64,000 nucleotides of DNA from NCBI GenBank assembly GCA_002813895.1, contig CP024912.1, forward strand, positions 1,984,001 through 2,048,000. The letters are read 5' to 3'. The notes beneath the pieces were generated by a model. The model was given only the letters and a program-made list of their open reading frames with translations, was not told the DNA's origin and made no database searches. Within the stretch, counting starts at the first letter, position 1. Every line of letters begins with the position of its first letter. Below are positions 1-7,265 of the stretch, one piece after another. The translations under genes were made by a program, and so were the position numbers. The stretch comes from Cyanobacterium sp. HL-69. Lineage in GTDB: Bacteria > Cyanobacteriota > Cyanobacteriia > Cyanobacteriales > Cyanobacteriaceae.

Positions 1-466
1 TCTTGCTGGTTTGGTGGGTATTACTGCTGGTTGTGCGACAGTAGGTTACTTTAGTGCGGTAATTATCGGTGCGATCGCTGGTATTCTTGTAGTATTCTCT
101 GTGGCCTTTTTTGACAAGGTTCTAAAAATCGATGACCCTGTGGGCGCTACTTCTGTTCACTTAGCTTGTGGTATTTGGGGAACATTGGCTGTGGGTATCT
201 TTGGTACTGGGGAAGAAAGCATTGTTACTCAACTCATTGGTATTCTTACTATCGGTGGTTTTACCGTTGTAGCTAGTGCTATTTTCTGGTATGCCCTAAA
301 AGCTACTGTGGGTATCAGAGTTCATGAAGAGGACGAAATTAAAGGTCTTGATATTAGTGAACATGGTATGGAGGCTTACAGTGGATTTGTGAAGGAAGCG
401 GATATTCTTTCTGGTGGTTTCACAAGTTCTATGACTAGCGAGGTTTCTTCTAGCACTGAAGGTTAA
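1..466 (+). CDS. amt: Ammonium transporter Amt, C-terminal part (5' end outside window)
   Basis: Membrane channel that takes up ammonium/ammonia. The frame is open from base 2, so the gene begins upstream; the TTG at 11 is an internal Leu codon, not a start. About 154 C-terminal residues are visible, with several Gly-rich hydrophobic helices typical of Amt/Rh proteins ([11 protein letters not shown], then [17 protein letters not shown]). The conserved segment [17 protein letters not shown] contains the His expected to be the second pore-lining histidine of the twin-His pair. The protein ends in a soluble Ser/Thr/Glu-rich tail, the region that in Amt proteins usually contacts PII (GlnK/GlnB). 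Family assignment is secure; the paralogue cannot be named. No promoter is visible because the start lies outside. Confidence 0.93.
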   Translation, partial: LAGLVGITAGCATVGYFSAVIIGAIAGILVVFSVAFFDKVLKIDDPVGATSVHLACGIWGTLAVGIFGTGEESIVTQLIGILTIGGFTVVASAIFWYALKATVGIRVHEEDEIKGLDISEHGMEAYSGFVKEADILSGGFTSSMTSEVSSSTEG

Positions 467-585
467 TCTTGTTCTAGTATCTTACTCCTATTTGTAATTT
501 GTTTCCTCTTCTGAGTTTTCGGGGGGGGAAATTTTTTTTGCGGTGGTTTGGATAAACTAATTAATAAGTTTATGTTGCATTTTTT

Positions 586-1251
586 ATGACTAAAAAAGCT
601 ATTGTTTTATTATCAGGAGGTTTAGATTCTGCCACAAGCGGTGCGATCGCCCTTAAGGAAGGTTATGAAGTAATTGCCCTATCATTTCGTTATGGACAAA
701 AACACTTCAAGGAATTAGAAGCCTCTGGCAATGTGGCTAAATCCTTGGGTATCAAAGAACATCACATCATCGATGTTAACCTTTCTATGTGGGGGGGATC
801 ATCTCTGACGGACGCTACCATGAATATCCCTGAAGATGGGATAAAAGCGGACGAAATTCCCTCTACCTATGTCCCAGGGCGTAATACGGTGTTTATCTCC
901 ATTGCCCTTTCCCTAGCCGAAGCCAAGGGGGCTCAAGCTATTTATTTGGGAATTAATGCGGTGGACTATTCTGGTTATCCCGACTGTCGCCCCGAATATT
1001 TAGACGCTTTCCAAAATCTTGCCAATTTGTCCTCTAAGGTCGGAATAGAAGGAAAAGCACCTCAATTAATAGCTCCCCTTGTAATGTTGTCGAAAGTAGA
1101 AATAGTACAAAGGGCGATCGCCCTTAACGTGCCCATCGAAAAAACTTGGTCATGTTATCAAGGAGGAGAGAAACCTTGCGGAGTATGTGATTCTTGCCGT
1201 ATTAGAAACAAAGCTCTGATAGATGCAGGTTATCCCGAATTGGTGGGGTAA
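586..1251 (+). CDS. queC: 7-cyano-7-deazaguanine synthase (QueC)
   Basis: Converts 7-carboxy-7-deazaguanine to preQ0 with ATP and ammonia, a step in queuosine tRNA modification. The 221-aa length is usual. An N-terminal PP-loop ATP pyrophosphatase motif SGGLDS lies near residues 10-15. The C-terminal zinc site is intact: Cys190, Cys198, Cys201 and Cys204 in [16 protein letters not shown]. The ATG at 586 sits directly before the conserved [10 protein letters not shown] strand and no longer start is likely. The gene stands between amt and a peroxiredoxin without other queuosine genes, so it probably has its own promoter in the 119-bp gap, which also contains a G8 run followed by a T-rich run. 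Confidence 0.96.
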   Translation: MTKKAIVLLSGGLDSATSGAIALKEGYEVIALSFRYGQKHFKELEASGNVAKSLGIKEHHIIDVNLSMWGGSSLTDATMNIPEDGIKADEIPSTYVPGRNTVFISIALSLAEAKGAQAIYLGINAVDYSGYPDCRPEYLDAFQNLANLSSKVGIEGKAPQLIAPLVMLSKVEIVQRAIALNVPIEKTWSCYQGGEKPCGVCDSCRIRNKALIDAGYPELVG

Positions 1252-1328
1252 ACCAGAAAAGAATTATTAAGTAATGTAAAGTTATAATAAACATGTAGCA
1301 AATTAATCAAAAGATAGGAATAATAATT

Positions 1329-1763
1329 ATGGCTCTTAGCGTAGGCACAAAAGCCCCTGACTTTACCACCAAAGATGATCAAGGAAATACTGTCTCCCTA
1401 AAGGATTTTGCGGGTAAAATAGTAGTAATGTACTTCTATCCCAAAGATGATACCCCCGGTTGTACCAAACAAGCCCAAAGTTTCCGTGACAACTACGAAG
1501 AATATCAAAACAAAGACATGGTAGTTTTGGGTGTGAGTGTGGATGACGAAGCCTCTCACAAAGCCTTTAAAGAAAAGTATGGTTTACCTTTCCAGCTTTT
1601 GGTTGACAGTGATAAAGCTATTACCAAAGCCTATGACGTGGATGGCGGTGGTTATGCCAAACGTGTTACCTACATTATCAACGGTGAAGGTGTTATCACC
1701 CATGTAGATAGCAGTGTACAAACTAGCACCCATGCCCAAGATGTTTTAAAAACCATTGGTTAA
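1329..1763 (+). CDS. Peroxiredoxin, PrxQ/BCP family
   Basis: Thiol peroxidase of the bacterioferritin-comigratory-protein/PrxQ group, which reduces H2O2 and organic hydroperoxides. The 144-aa length is usual. Residues 30-60 carry the signature MYFYPKDDTPGCT with peroxidatic Cys45. The usual resolving Cys five residues later (TPGCTxxAC) is Gln50 here, and Cys45 is the only cysteine in the protein, so it must act as a 1-Cys enzyme or use an external thiol. A perfect TATAAT at 1283-1288 lies 40 bp before the ATG and may be the -10 box. The gene converges with the phosphatase at 1797. Confidence 0.94.
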   Translation: MALSVGTKAPDFTTKDDQGNTVSLKDFAGKIVVMYFYPKDDTPGCTKQAQSFRDNYEEYQNKDMVVLGVSVDDEASHKAFKEKYGLPFQLLVDSDKAITKAYDVDGGGYAKRVTYIINGEGVITHVDSSVQTSTHAQDVLKTIG

Positions 1764-1796
1764 TTTCTCTTTTTGATAAAAGTATCGTAACCCTTT

Positions 1797-2423
1797 CTAA
1801 TGGGCAATAATAGGCGGTGGGAGATGGCTCAGATGACTGGTATCAGCTTTTAATTCCCATTGCCATTTATCGTCAATATACCTAAGTTTACTTAGGCTAC
1901 ACAGGGGAATAGTGATGGGTTGATGTTCATGTCCTAATAAAGCCCCAATCATCCCTTGGATGGCGACACTATGCCCCACTATTAAGGGATTATGGTAGTT
2001 CATTAATATTTTAGTGGTTTGAGCAGTGCGTTGATATATTTCCTCTAAAGTTTCAGGGTATTGAGGATATATCTGAGGTTGATAATCCAAGTTAATTACA
2101 TCGAGGTATTTTTTTTCGAGGTTGTCAGGATATTGAGTAAGGGGTTTTGTATCCATCCAATCCTTATTATGCCATTCTCCCAGTCCTGATTCAATTTTAA
2201 TCGGTAAATTAAGGGCGATCGCAATGGGGTAAGCAGTTTCGATGGCTCGTAAAAAAGGAGAACAAAAAATATGTTTAATAGGTTCATTTTCTAGTCTTTT
2301 TGCCACTGCTTTAGCTTGAATTATGCCATCTTCTGATAACGGAGGATCATATTTCTTTTCAGCATAATTAAACCATTGAGGATAAACAAAATCATGTCTA
2401 TTACCATGTCTTACAATCCACAT
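1797..2423 (-). CDS. Histidine phosphatase family protein
   Basis: Member of the phosphoglycerate-mutase-like histidine phosphatase superfamily. The phosphohistidine motif is at the extreme N terminus (MWIVRHGNRHDF, with RHG at residues 5-7), followed by PLSEDGIIQAKAVAKRL and SPFLRAIETA, and by the second catalytic His in LIVGHSVAIQGM. I chose the ATG at 2423. An in-frame TTG at 2462 would add 13 residues ahead of the RHG strand, which is unusual for the family. The fold is certain but the substrate is not; the protein could be a small-molecule phosphatase rather than a mutase. Orientation is the same as larC, 94 bp away. Confidence 0.85.
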   Translation of the reverse strand: MWIVRHGNRHDFVYPQWFNYAEKKYDPPLSEDGIIQAKAVAKRLENEPIKHIFCSPFLRAIETAYPIAIALNLPIKIESGLGEWHNKDWMDTKPLTQYPDNLEKKYLDVINLDYQPQIYPQYPETLEEIYQRTAQTTKILMNYHNPLIVGHSVAIQGMIGALLGHEHQPITIPLCSLSKLRYIDDKWQWELKADTSHLSHLPPPIIAH

Positions 2424-2517
2424 AAATATTTGATAAAAAAGTATTTTAATTGAGGTGGGCAATAGGGAATAGGCAATGGTTTTCCTGTTTTTACCCTAAC
2501 ACCTAATACTTGTCACC

Positions 2518-3690
2518 TTAATTGTTAAATGTTTTCTTTGTTTCCAACATTACCTCACTTAGAGGAATTTGTAATCTTTTAGCTATTAAAACACAATCAT
2601 CATATTCAGGTTGAATATTAACAACTTCCGAATCATATTGAGCAACTTTTACCCTAATATCACCATATTTCGTATTAACAGTCTTCATGTGACGACTCAA
2701 AACAGAGCGAGATTGTATCTGCTTTCTGATGCCTAAAGTAGAAGTTTCTCTAAAAATAACCCTTTCACAAATATCTACTTTATCCAAATCACAAATTACC
2801 GTTAATAACACCCCAGGGCGGTTTTTCTTCATAGCCACAGGTTGGGTAAAAACATCTTTTGCCCCCAATTGCAATAACTCATCCATCACATAACCAAAAA
2901 TTTGTGGTGATAAATCATCTATTTGGGTTTCTAATACCGCCACAGTTTCCTCGTCGATGGCTTCTTTCTTTTCTCCTACCCACAGACGGAGAATATTAGG
3001 CATGGTTAAATCTTGATTTCCTGCCCCCAAACCAATTTTATGTAAATTCATGGCGGGGGGTTGACCAAATTTTTGAGCCAAAGTAGTAACGATGGCTGCC
3101 CCCGTGGGGGTTACTAATTCCTTGTCAATGCCATTGCTATATAAAGGTACTTTTCCCATTTGACACAATTCTAACACCGCTGGTACAGGAACAGATAAAC
3201 GCCCATGGGCTGCCTTGATAGTGCCTCCCCCTGTGGGTAATGGGGAACATTCCAAGGTGTTAATATCAAGGTAATCTAAGCCGATACAAGTGCCGATAAT
3301 ATCAATGAGGGCATCCGTTGCCCCTACTTCATGGAAGTGAACTTTTTCGGGAGGAATGCCATGAACTTTTCCCTCTGCGATCGCCAGTTGCCTAAAAATT
3401 GCTAAACTATTATTAGTAACAGTTTCAGGTAAATTAGCTTGAGTAATAATTTTCTCAATCTCAGGTAAATGCCTATGGTGATGACTATGTTTTAGACTCA
3501 CATCAACTTTTGTTGCCCTTTGCCCCTGTCTTTGTACATCTTCCTCTGTTAAGGTATATTCGTCGTCCAAATCAAGACTTTTTAACCTATCAATGAGATA
3601 CTTAAGGGGCATTCCTGCATCCACTAAAGCACCGAGAAACATATCTCCTGCAATTCCTGTGGGGCATTGTACATAAGCAATTTTAGACAT
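2518..3690 (-). CDS. larC: LarC-type nickel-pincer cofactor biosynthesis protein (nickel insertion)
   Basis: LarC inserts nickel into the pyridinium-3,5-bisthiocarboxylic acid mononucleotide cofactor in a CTP-dependent reaction. The protein is a continuous 390-aa chain, whereas in some lactobacilli LarC needs a programmed frameshift to join its two parts. It begins with the family signature CPTGIAGDMFLGALVDAG, has a His-rich stretch SHHHRHLPEI near residues 68-77 that fits metal binding, and contains FHEVGATDALIDIIG. No larB, larE or lactate racemase lies nearby. Divergent from the YciO-like gene across only 52 bp, so both promoters must sit there or overlap. Confidence 0.9.
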   Translation of the reverse strand: MSKIAYVQCPTGIAGDMFLGALVDAGMPLKYLIDRLKSLDLDDEYTLTEEDVQRQGQRATKVDVSLKHSHHHRHLPEIEKIITQANLPETVTNNSLAIFRQLAIAEGKVHGIPPEKVHFHEVGATDALIDIIGTCIGLDYLDINTLECSPLPTGGGTIKAAHGRLSVPVPAVLELCQMGKVPLYSNGIDKELVTPTGAAIVTTLAQKFGQPPAMNLHKIGLGAGNQDLTMPNILRLWVGEKKEAIDEETVAVLETQIDDLSPQIFGYVMDELLQLGAKDVFTQPVAMKKNRPGVLLTVICDLDKVDICERVIFRETSTLGIRKQIQSRSVLSRHMKTVNTKYGDIRVKVAQYDSEVVNIQPEYDDCVLIAKRLQIPLSEVMLETKKTFNN

Positions 3691-3742
3691 TTTACCAACC
3701 TTTTTTAATAATTATTTTTAGTAAAGATTAATTACACATTCT

Positions 3743-4396
3743 ATGGCTACTATATATCAATTAAACTCTGAAAATCCTCAAGGGCGATCGATTGAACAAA
3801 TTACGGACGCTCTCAAACAAGGCGCTATTATGCTTTATCCCACAGATACAGTATATGCCATTGGCTGTGATTTAAATGTTAAATCAGCCGTGCAAAAAGT
3901 AAGACAAATTAAACAGTTATCCAGTGATAAACCCCTTACTTTTTTATGTTCTTCTTTATCTCATATTTCTGAATATGCCGTAGTAAGTGATGAGGCATAT
4001 CGTATCATGAAAAGACTTATTCCAGGACCTTATACTTTTATTTTACCTACTACTAAATTAGTGCCAAAATTGGTGATGTCTCCTAAGCGTAAAACCACAG
4101 GAATTAGAGTACCAGATAATAATATTTGTCATAGTTTATTAGAGTCTTTAGATAATCCAATTATTTCTACTTCTGCCCATTTACCTGACGAAGATGGAGA
4201 ATATCCTTCCCATAACTGGGAAAAGGCTAGGTTATTTGATCATTTAGAAAAGTTAGTTGATATTATTATAGATAATGATGATGATCCTAGTTTAAAAGTT
4301 TCTACTATTCTTGATTTAAGTACCTCGGAACCAACGGTAATTAGAAAGGGTTTGGGATGGGAAACTTTAGACAATTTATTTAGTTTTTCTAGTTGA
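3743..4396 (+). CDS. Sua5/YciO/YrdC family protein, YciO-like
   Basis: Member of the threonylcarbamoyl-AMP synthase (TsaC/Sua5) superfamily, whose true synthases start t6A formation on tRNA. At 217 aa it is a single YrdC domain without the Sua5 C-terminal domain. Conserved blocks are IMLYPTDTVYAIGCD (near 28-42), KVRQIKQLSSDKPLTFLC, GPYTFILP and KRKTTGIRVPDN. Layout and sequence follow E. coli YciO more closely than TsaC, so the synthase role is uncertain. The ATG at 3743 fits the YciO N terminus (IYQLNSENPQGRSI). It is followed after 39 bp by a small zinc-ribbon gene in the same direction. Confidence 0.9.
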   Translation: MATIYQLNSENPQGRSIEQITDALKQGAIMLYPTDTVYAIGCDLNVKSAVQKVRQIKQLSSDKPLTFLCSSLSHISEYAVVSDEAYRIMKRLIPGPYTFILPTTKLVPKLVMSPKRKTTGIRVPDNNICHSLLESLDNPIISTSAHLPDEDGEYPSHNWEKARLFDHLEKLVDIIIDNDDDPSLKVSTILDLSTSEPTVIRKGLGWETLDNLFSFSS

Positions 4397-4435
4397 TTAT
4401 ATTAGCTTTAAATTGTTAAAAAAATAATATATTTT

Positions 4436-4582
4436 ATGACTAAACAAAGAAAAAAATCTGATTTGCCCACAAAAGTTTGCCCCGTGTGTGGTTTATCTTT
4501 TACGTGGCGTAAAAAATGGGAAAAATCTTGGGATGAGGTGAAATATTGCTCGGAAAGATGCCGAAGGCACAAAAATTCTTGA
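4436..4582 (+). CDS. Small DUF2256-type zinc-ribbon protein
   Basis: A 48-residue protein that starts [20 protein letters not shown] and ends [11 protein letters not shown]. It has two CxxC-type pairs, VCPVC and YCSERC, separated by an aromatic/basic segment ([11 protein letters not shown]). This is the layout of the DUF2256 family of tiny proteins common in cyanobacteria and proteobacteria. The four cysteines should bind one zinc. Function is unknown. It starts 39 bp after the YciO-like gene and may be cotranscribed with it. Confidence 0.85.
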   Translation: MTKQRKKSDLPTKVCPVCGLSFTWRKKWEKSWDEVKYCSERCRRHKNS

Positions 4583-4613
4583 TTCATATTTTACTTGTAA
4601 AACAACAAAGTAG

Positions 4614-4628
4614 GTGGGTAACACCCAC
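4614..4628. repeat. Short palindrome GTGGGT-AAC-ACCCAC
   Basis: Perfect 6-bp inverted repeat with a 3-nt loop between the DUF2256 gene and the next membrane protein. Short G/C-rich palindromes of this type (GTGGGTnnnACCCAC) are scattered through many cyanobacterial genomes; a related one lies at 52781-52798. It could also be a weak hairpin at a transcript end, but no T-tract follows. Confidence 0.5.
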
Positions 4629-4685
4629 TGTTACACCTCAGCTATTTTTTATAATCAAATAACTACAAAAGTATAGGAGTAGAAA

Positions 4686-5081
4686 GTGAAGCCAGATTAT
4701 AGAACTATTTTAATTAATCCTAATTATGCTAATTACGGTTGTCTTTCGTTGTTATTGATAATGACGGTAATTGTGGCTATCGTGGGCTGGGATTGGGTTA
4801 TTAATGGGGTGTTAATTTTCCTTGCTTTTTTGATTATTGCCCCTATTCTTGGGGCGGTGGCTTTTCGTTGGTGGCTAAAAACAAATGTAATGGAGGATAG
4901 TTGCCCTGTGTGTGATTATACTTTTGCGGGATTTAATAATAAGCAGTGTCGTTGTCCTAGTTGTGGTGAGACTTTGATTGCTAATCATGGACATTTTGAA
5001 AGGGTGACTCCTGAAGGTACTATTGATGTAAATGCGGTGGATGTTTCGGTCAAAAAAATAGATGATTTGCCGAATAATTAA
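4686..5081 (+). CDS. Membrane-anchored zinc-ribbon protein, unknown function
   Basis: 131 aa, not recognised by name. Two hydrophobic helices span about residues 19-62 (LSLLLIMTVIVAIVGW and VLIFLAFLIIAPILGAVAF). A soluble domain follows with two CxxC pairs, CPVC near 74-77 and CPSC near 91-94, forming a probable zinc ribbon. A Val/Asp-rich tail ends the protein. The start is GTG at 4686, supported by a good ribosome-binding site (TAGGAG) about 8 bp upstream and by the absence of an ATG before the first helix. The zinc ribbon should face the cytoplasm if the hairpin topology holds. Confidence 0.8.
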   Translation: MKPDYRTILINPNYANYGCLSLLLIMTVIVAIVGWDWVINGVLIFLAFLIIAPILGAVAFRWWLKTNVMEDSCPVCDYTFAGFNNKQCRCPSCGETLIANHGHFERVTPEGTIDVNAVDVSVKKIDDLPNN

Positions 5082-5212
5082 TGGTTTGGTGAGTGGATAA
5101 CTCGACTCTAAATGATTGAGGTTTACTTAATTTTTGAATAAGTATCTTTTCATCGCCGACAATGAATTAAAATAGCGTAAATAGTTTTAATAATTAATTT
5201 TGGTATTTTTTT

Positions 5213-5416
5213 ATGTATATGACCCCTAAGAGTGGTATTTTACTGCTGGTTTCTTGTGTAAGTGCGATCGCCGTTGTGGGCTGTATTTTTGAATTAACTT
5301 CGGGTAATCCAGAATTAGGACAAAATGTAACCAGTTTAATATTAGGTTTTAGTATTCCTTTAAGTATTGTGGCTTTTGTTTTTGCGGTTAAGGATGCCCG
5401 AGCAAATTCTCAGTAA
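5213..5416 (+). CDS. Small two-helix membrane protein, unknown
   Basis: 67 aa with two predicted membrane helices, about residues 8-27 (GILLLVSCVSAIAVVGCIFE) and 42-60 (LILGFSIPLSIVAFVFAV), joined by a short polar loop (TSGNPELGQN). The C terminus KDARANSQ is polar. There are Met codons at 5213 and 5219; the second gives a 65-aa protein and is equally plausible. A HIP1 site lies inside the gene. I do not recognise a named family, though the codon pattern and membrane layout look genuine. It converges with trmD, whose stop is 8 bp away. Confidence 0.65.
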   Translation: MYMTPKSGILLLVSCVSAIAVVGCIFELTSGNPELGQNVTSLILGFSIPLSIVAFVFAVKDARANSQ

Positions 5417-5423
5417 TAATTAA

Positions 5424-6119
5424 CTATTGCCCATGGTCTATTTTCCCTTCTGGTAATAAATCGGGGCGTTTTTTTCGGGTCGCCTCTAATTGTTTTTGAT
5501 GGCGCCAATGGGCGATCGCACCGTGATTTCCAGAACGTAATACCTCCGGCACTTCCCAACCCCGAAACACTGGGGGACGGGTATAGTGAGGATAATCCAA
5601 TAAACCATCCTCAAAACTATCCTGCTCCAAAGAAGCCTTTTTGCCCACCGTGCCGGGTAAAAGACGTATCACCCCGTCCATAAGAGTAAGAGCAGGAATT
5701 TCTCCCCCCGTTAACACAAAATCCCCTAAAGATACTTCCCTCGTCACCAAATGTTGTACCCGCTCATCAATACCCTCATAATGACCACAGATGAGGATTA
5801 ACTGTTGATAATTAGTAGATAAATCCTTAAACAAATTTTGATCCATTCTTTGCCCTTGGGGAGTTAACATAATCACCTCCCGAGGAGCAATATTTGGTAC
5901 AGACTCCACCGCTGCAAAAATCGGCTCAGGCTTCAAAACCATACCCACTCCCCCCCCATAGGGAACATCATCCACCGTACGATGTTTATCCGTAGTAAAG
6001 TCCCGAGGATTGATCAAATTAACCGTCGCAATTTGCTTTTTTAAAGCCCTACCCAATAAACTGGCATGGAGTGCAGAGGTAAAAAAATCGGGAAAAAGGG
6101 TAATAACGTTTATTTCCAC
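5424..6119 (-). CDS. trmD: tRNA (guanine-N1)-methyltransferase TrmD
   Basis: Methylates G37 at N1 in tRNAs reading CNN/CGG-type codons, which prevents frameshifting. The 231-aa length is typical. SPOUT-family motifs are present: INVITLFPDFF at the N terminus, VDDVPYGGGVGMV, the SAM-knot segments CGHYEGIDERV and LGDFVLTGGEIPAL, and HWRHQKQLEATRKKRPDLL at the C terminus. The ATG at 6119 matches the usual N terminus exactly. It is not linked to rimM, rpsP or rplS as in many bacteria. It is divergent from cphB, with 190 bp between the starts. Confidence 0.97.
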   Translation of the reverse strand: MEINVITLFPDFFTSALHASLLGRALKKQIATVNLINPRDFTTDKHRTVDDVPYGGGVGMVLKPEPIFAAVESVPNIAPREVIMLTPQGQRMDQNLFKDLSTNYQQLILICGHYEGIDERVQHLVTREVSLGDFVLTGGEIPALTLMDGVIRLLPGTVGKKASLEQDSFEDGLLDYPHYTRPPVFRGWEVPEVLRSGNHGAIAHWRHQKQLEATRKKRPDLLPEGKIDHGQ

Positions 6120-6309
6120 TGTTGATATTATTTGATAAAGTGAGCTTTGAGCATATAAATAACGAGTTTTTGCTCAAACTGTTAATTATTGGATATGTTA
6201 CAAATTTAACCATAAAATAGTGTAGGAGATCATAAGATGGACGTTTTTGGGAGCCGAAAGTGTCTATCTGTTGGTGTAATTTTAGAAAAAGAATCAAGTA
6301 GGAATTAAC

Positions 6310-7128
6310 ATGAAGCAATATCAAAGAAGTTCAGTGCTAGTAATTGGAGGTGCCGAGGACAAAGTACATGGACGAGAAATATTACAAACTTTTTGGCGTT
6401 GTGCAGGGGGCGCGGATGCCATCATCGCCATTATACCCTCCGCTTCACGAGAACCTACTATTATTGGCGATCGCTACTTAACCATTTTCCGTGATATGGG
6501 AGTAAAAGACTTAAAAGTGTTGGACGTGCGCGATCGCATTCAGGGAGAAGATAAATATTATCAAGAATATGTAGAACAATGTACCGCCGTATTTATGACA
6601 GGGGGTGACCAACTTAGACTATGCGGTTTGCTATCCGATACCCCTCTCATGGAAAGAATTCGCCAAAGGGTAAAACTAGGAGAAATCACCCTCGGAGGCA
6701 CCAGTGCAGGAGCTGCCGTCATGGGACATCATATGATTGCCGGGGGTAGTAGTGGAGAATCCCCCAACCGTGCCTTGGTAGATATGGCCATGGGCTTAGG
6801 TTTTATTCCCGAAATTATCGTCGATCAACACTTCCATAACCGTAATCGTATGGCAAGACTACTCAGCGCCCTTTCCAACCATCCCGAAAGAATCGGTATC
6901 GGCATTGACGAAGACACCTGTGCCCTATTTAGCGCCGATAATCACTTAGAAGTAGTAGGCAAAGGAACTGTTACCATCATTGATGCCCAAGCCATGAGTT
7001 ACACTAATCAAGGAAAAGTAGATGCCGAATCTCCCCTTGCCCTTCACAATCTTAGGATTCATATATTGTGCCATGGCGATCGTTACAATCGAAAAACCCA
7101 TCAACCCACCGCAGCCAGTGGCGATTAA
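6310..7128 (+). CDS. cphB: Cyanophycinase (CphB)
   Basis: Serine-type exopeptidase that cuts the storage polymer multi-L-arginyl-poly-L-aspartate (cyanophycin) to beta-Asp-Arg dipeptides. The 272-aa length is standard for the intracellular form. The nucleophile elbow GGTSAGAAVM places Ser132 as catalytic serine, the same number as in the characterised Synechocystis enzyme. Other family blocks are VIGGAEDKV at the N terminus, MTGGDQLRLCG and VDQHFHNRNRMARLL. There is no signal peptide, so it acts in the cytoplasm on granules. It lies 137 bp upstream of cphA in the same direction; they may be an operon or have separate promoters. Confidence 0.97.
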   Translation: MKQYQRSSVLVIGGAEDKVHGREILQTFWRCAGGADAIIAIIPSASREPTIIGDRYLTIFRDMGVKDLKVLDVRDRIQGEDKYYQEYVEQCTAVFMTGGDQLRLCGLLSDTPLMERIRQRVKLGEITLGGTSAGAAVMGHHMIAGGSSGESPNRALVDMAMGLGFIPEIIVDQHFHNRNRMARLLSALSNHPERIGIGIDEDTCALFSADNHLEVVGKGTVTIIDAQAMSYTNQGKVDAESPLALHNLRIHILCHGDRYNRKTHQPTAASGD

Positions 7129-7265
7129 TATTATATTTAATGAATAAAATATTAATTATCCCCAAAAAATAAAAGAATGTTCACCCTGAACAGTAAAAAG
7201 TCAAGCAAAAACGAGACACTTAAAAATGGCTCTCAAACCCAGTAGCGTCTAAAATCAGAAACAGC

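Noticed and set aside
6120-6309. NtcA site upstream of cphB
   Set aside because: No GTA-N8-TAC match was found in the divergent region between trmD and cphB.
6049-6324. 91-codon minus-strand ORF across the trmD start and cphB start
   Set aside because: It overlaps the 5' ends of two well-identified genes, its translation shows no domain, and it would occupy the shared promoter region.
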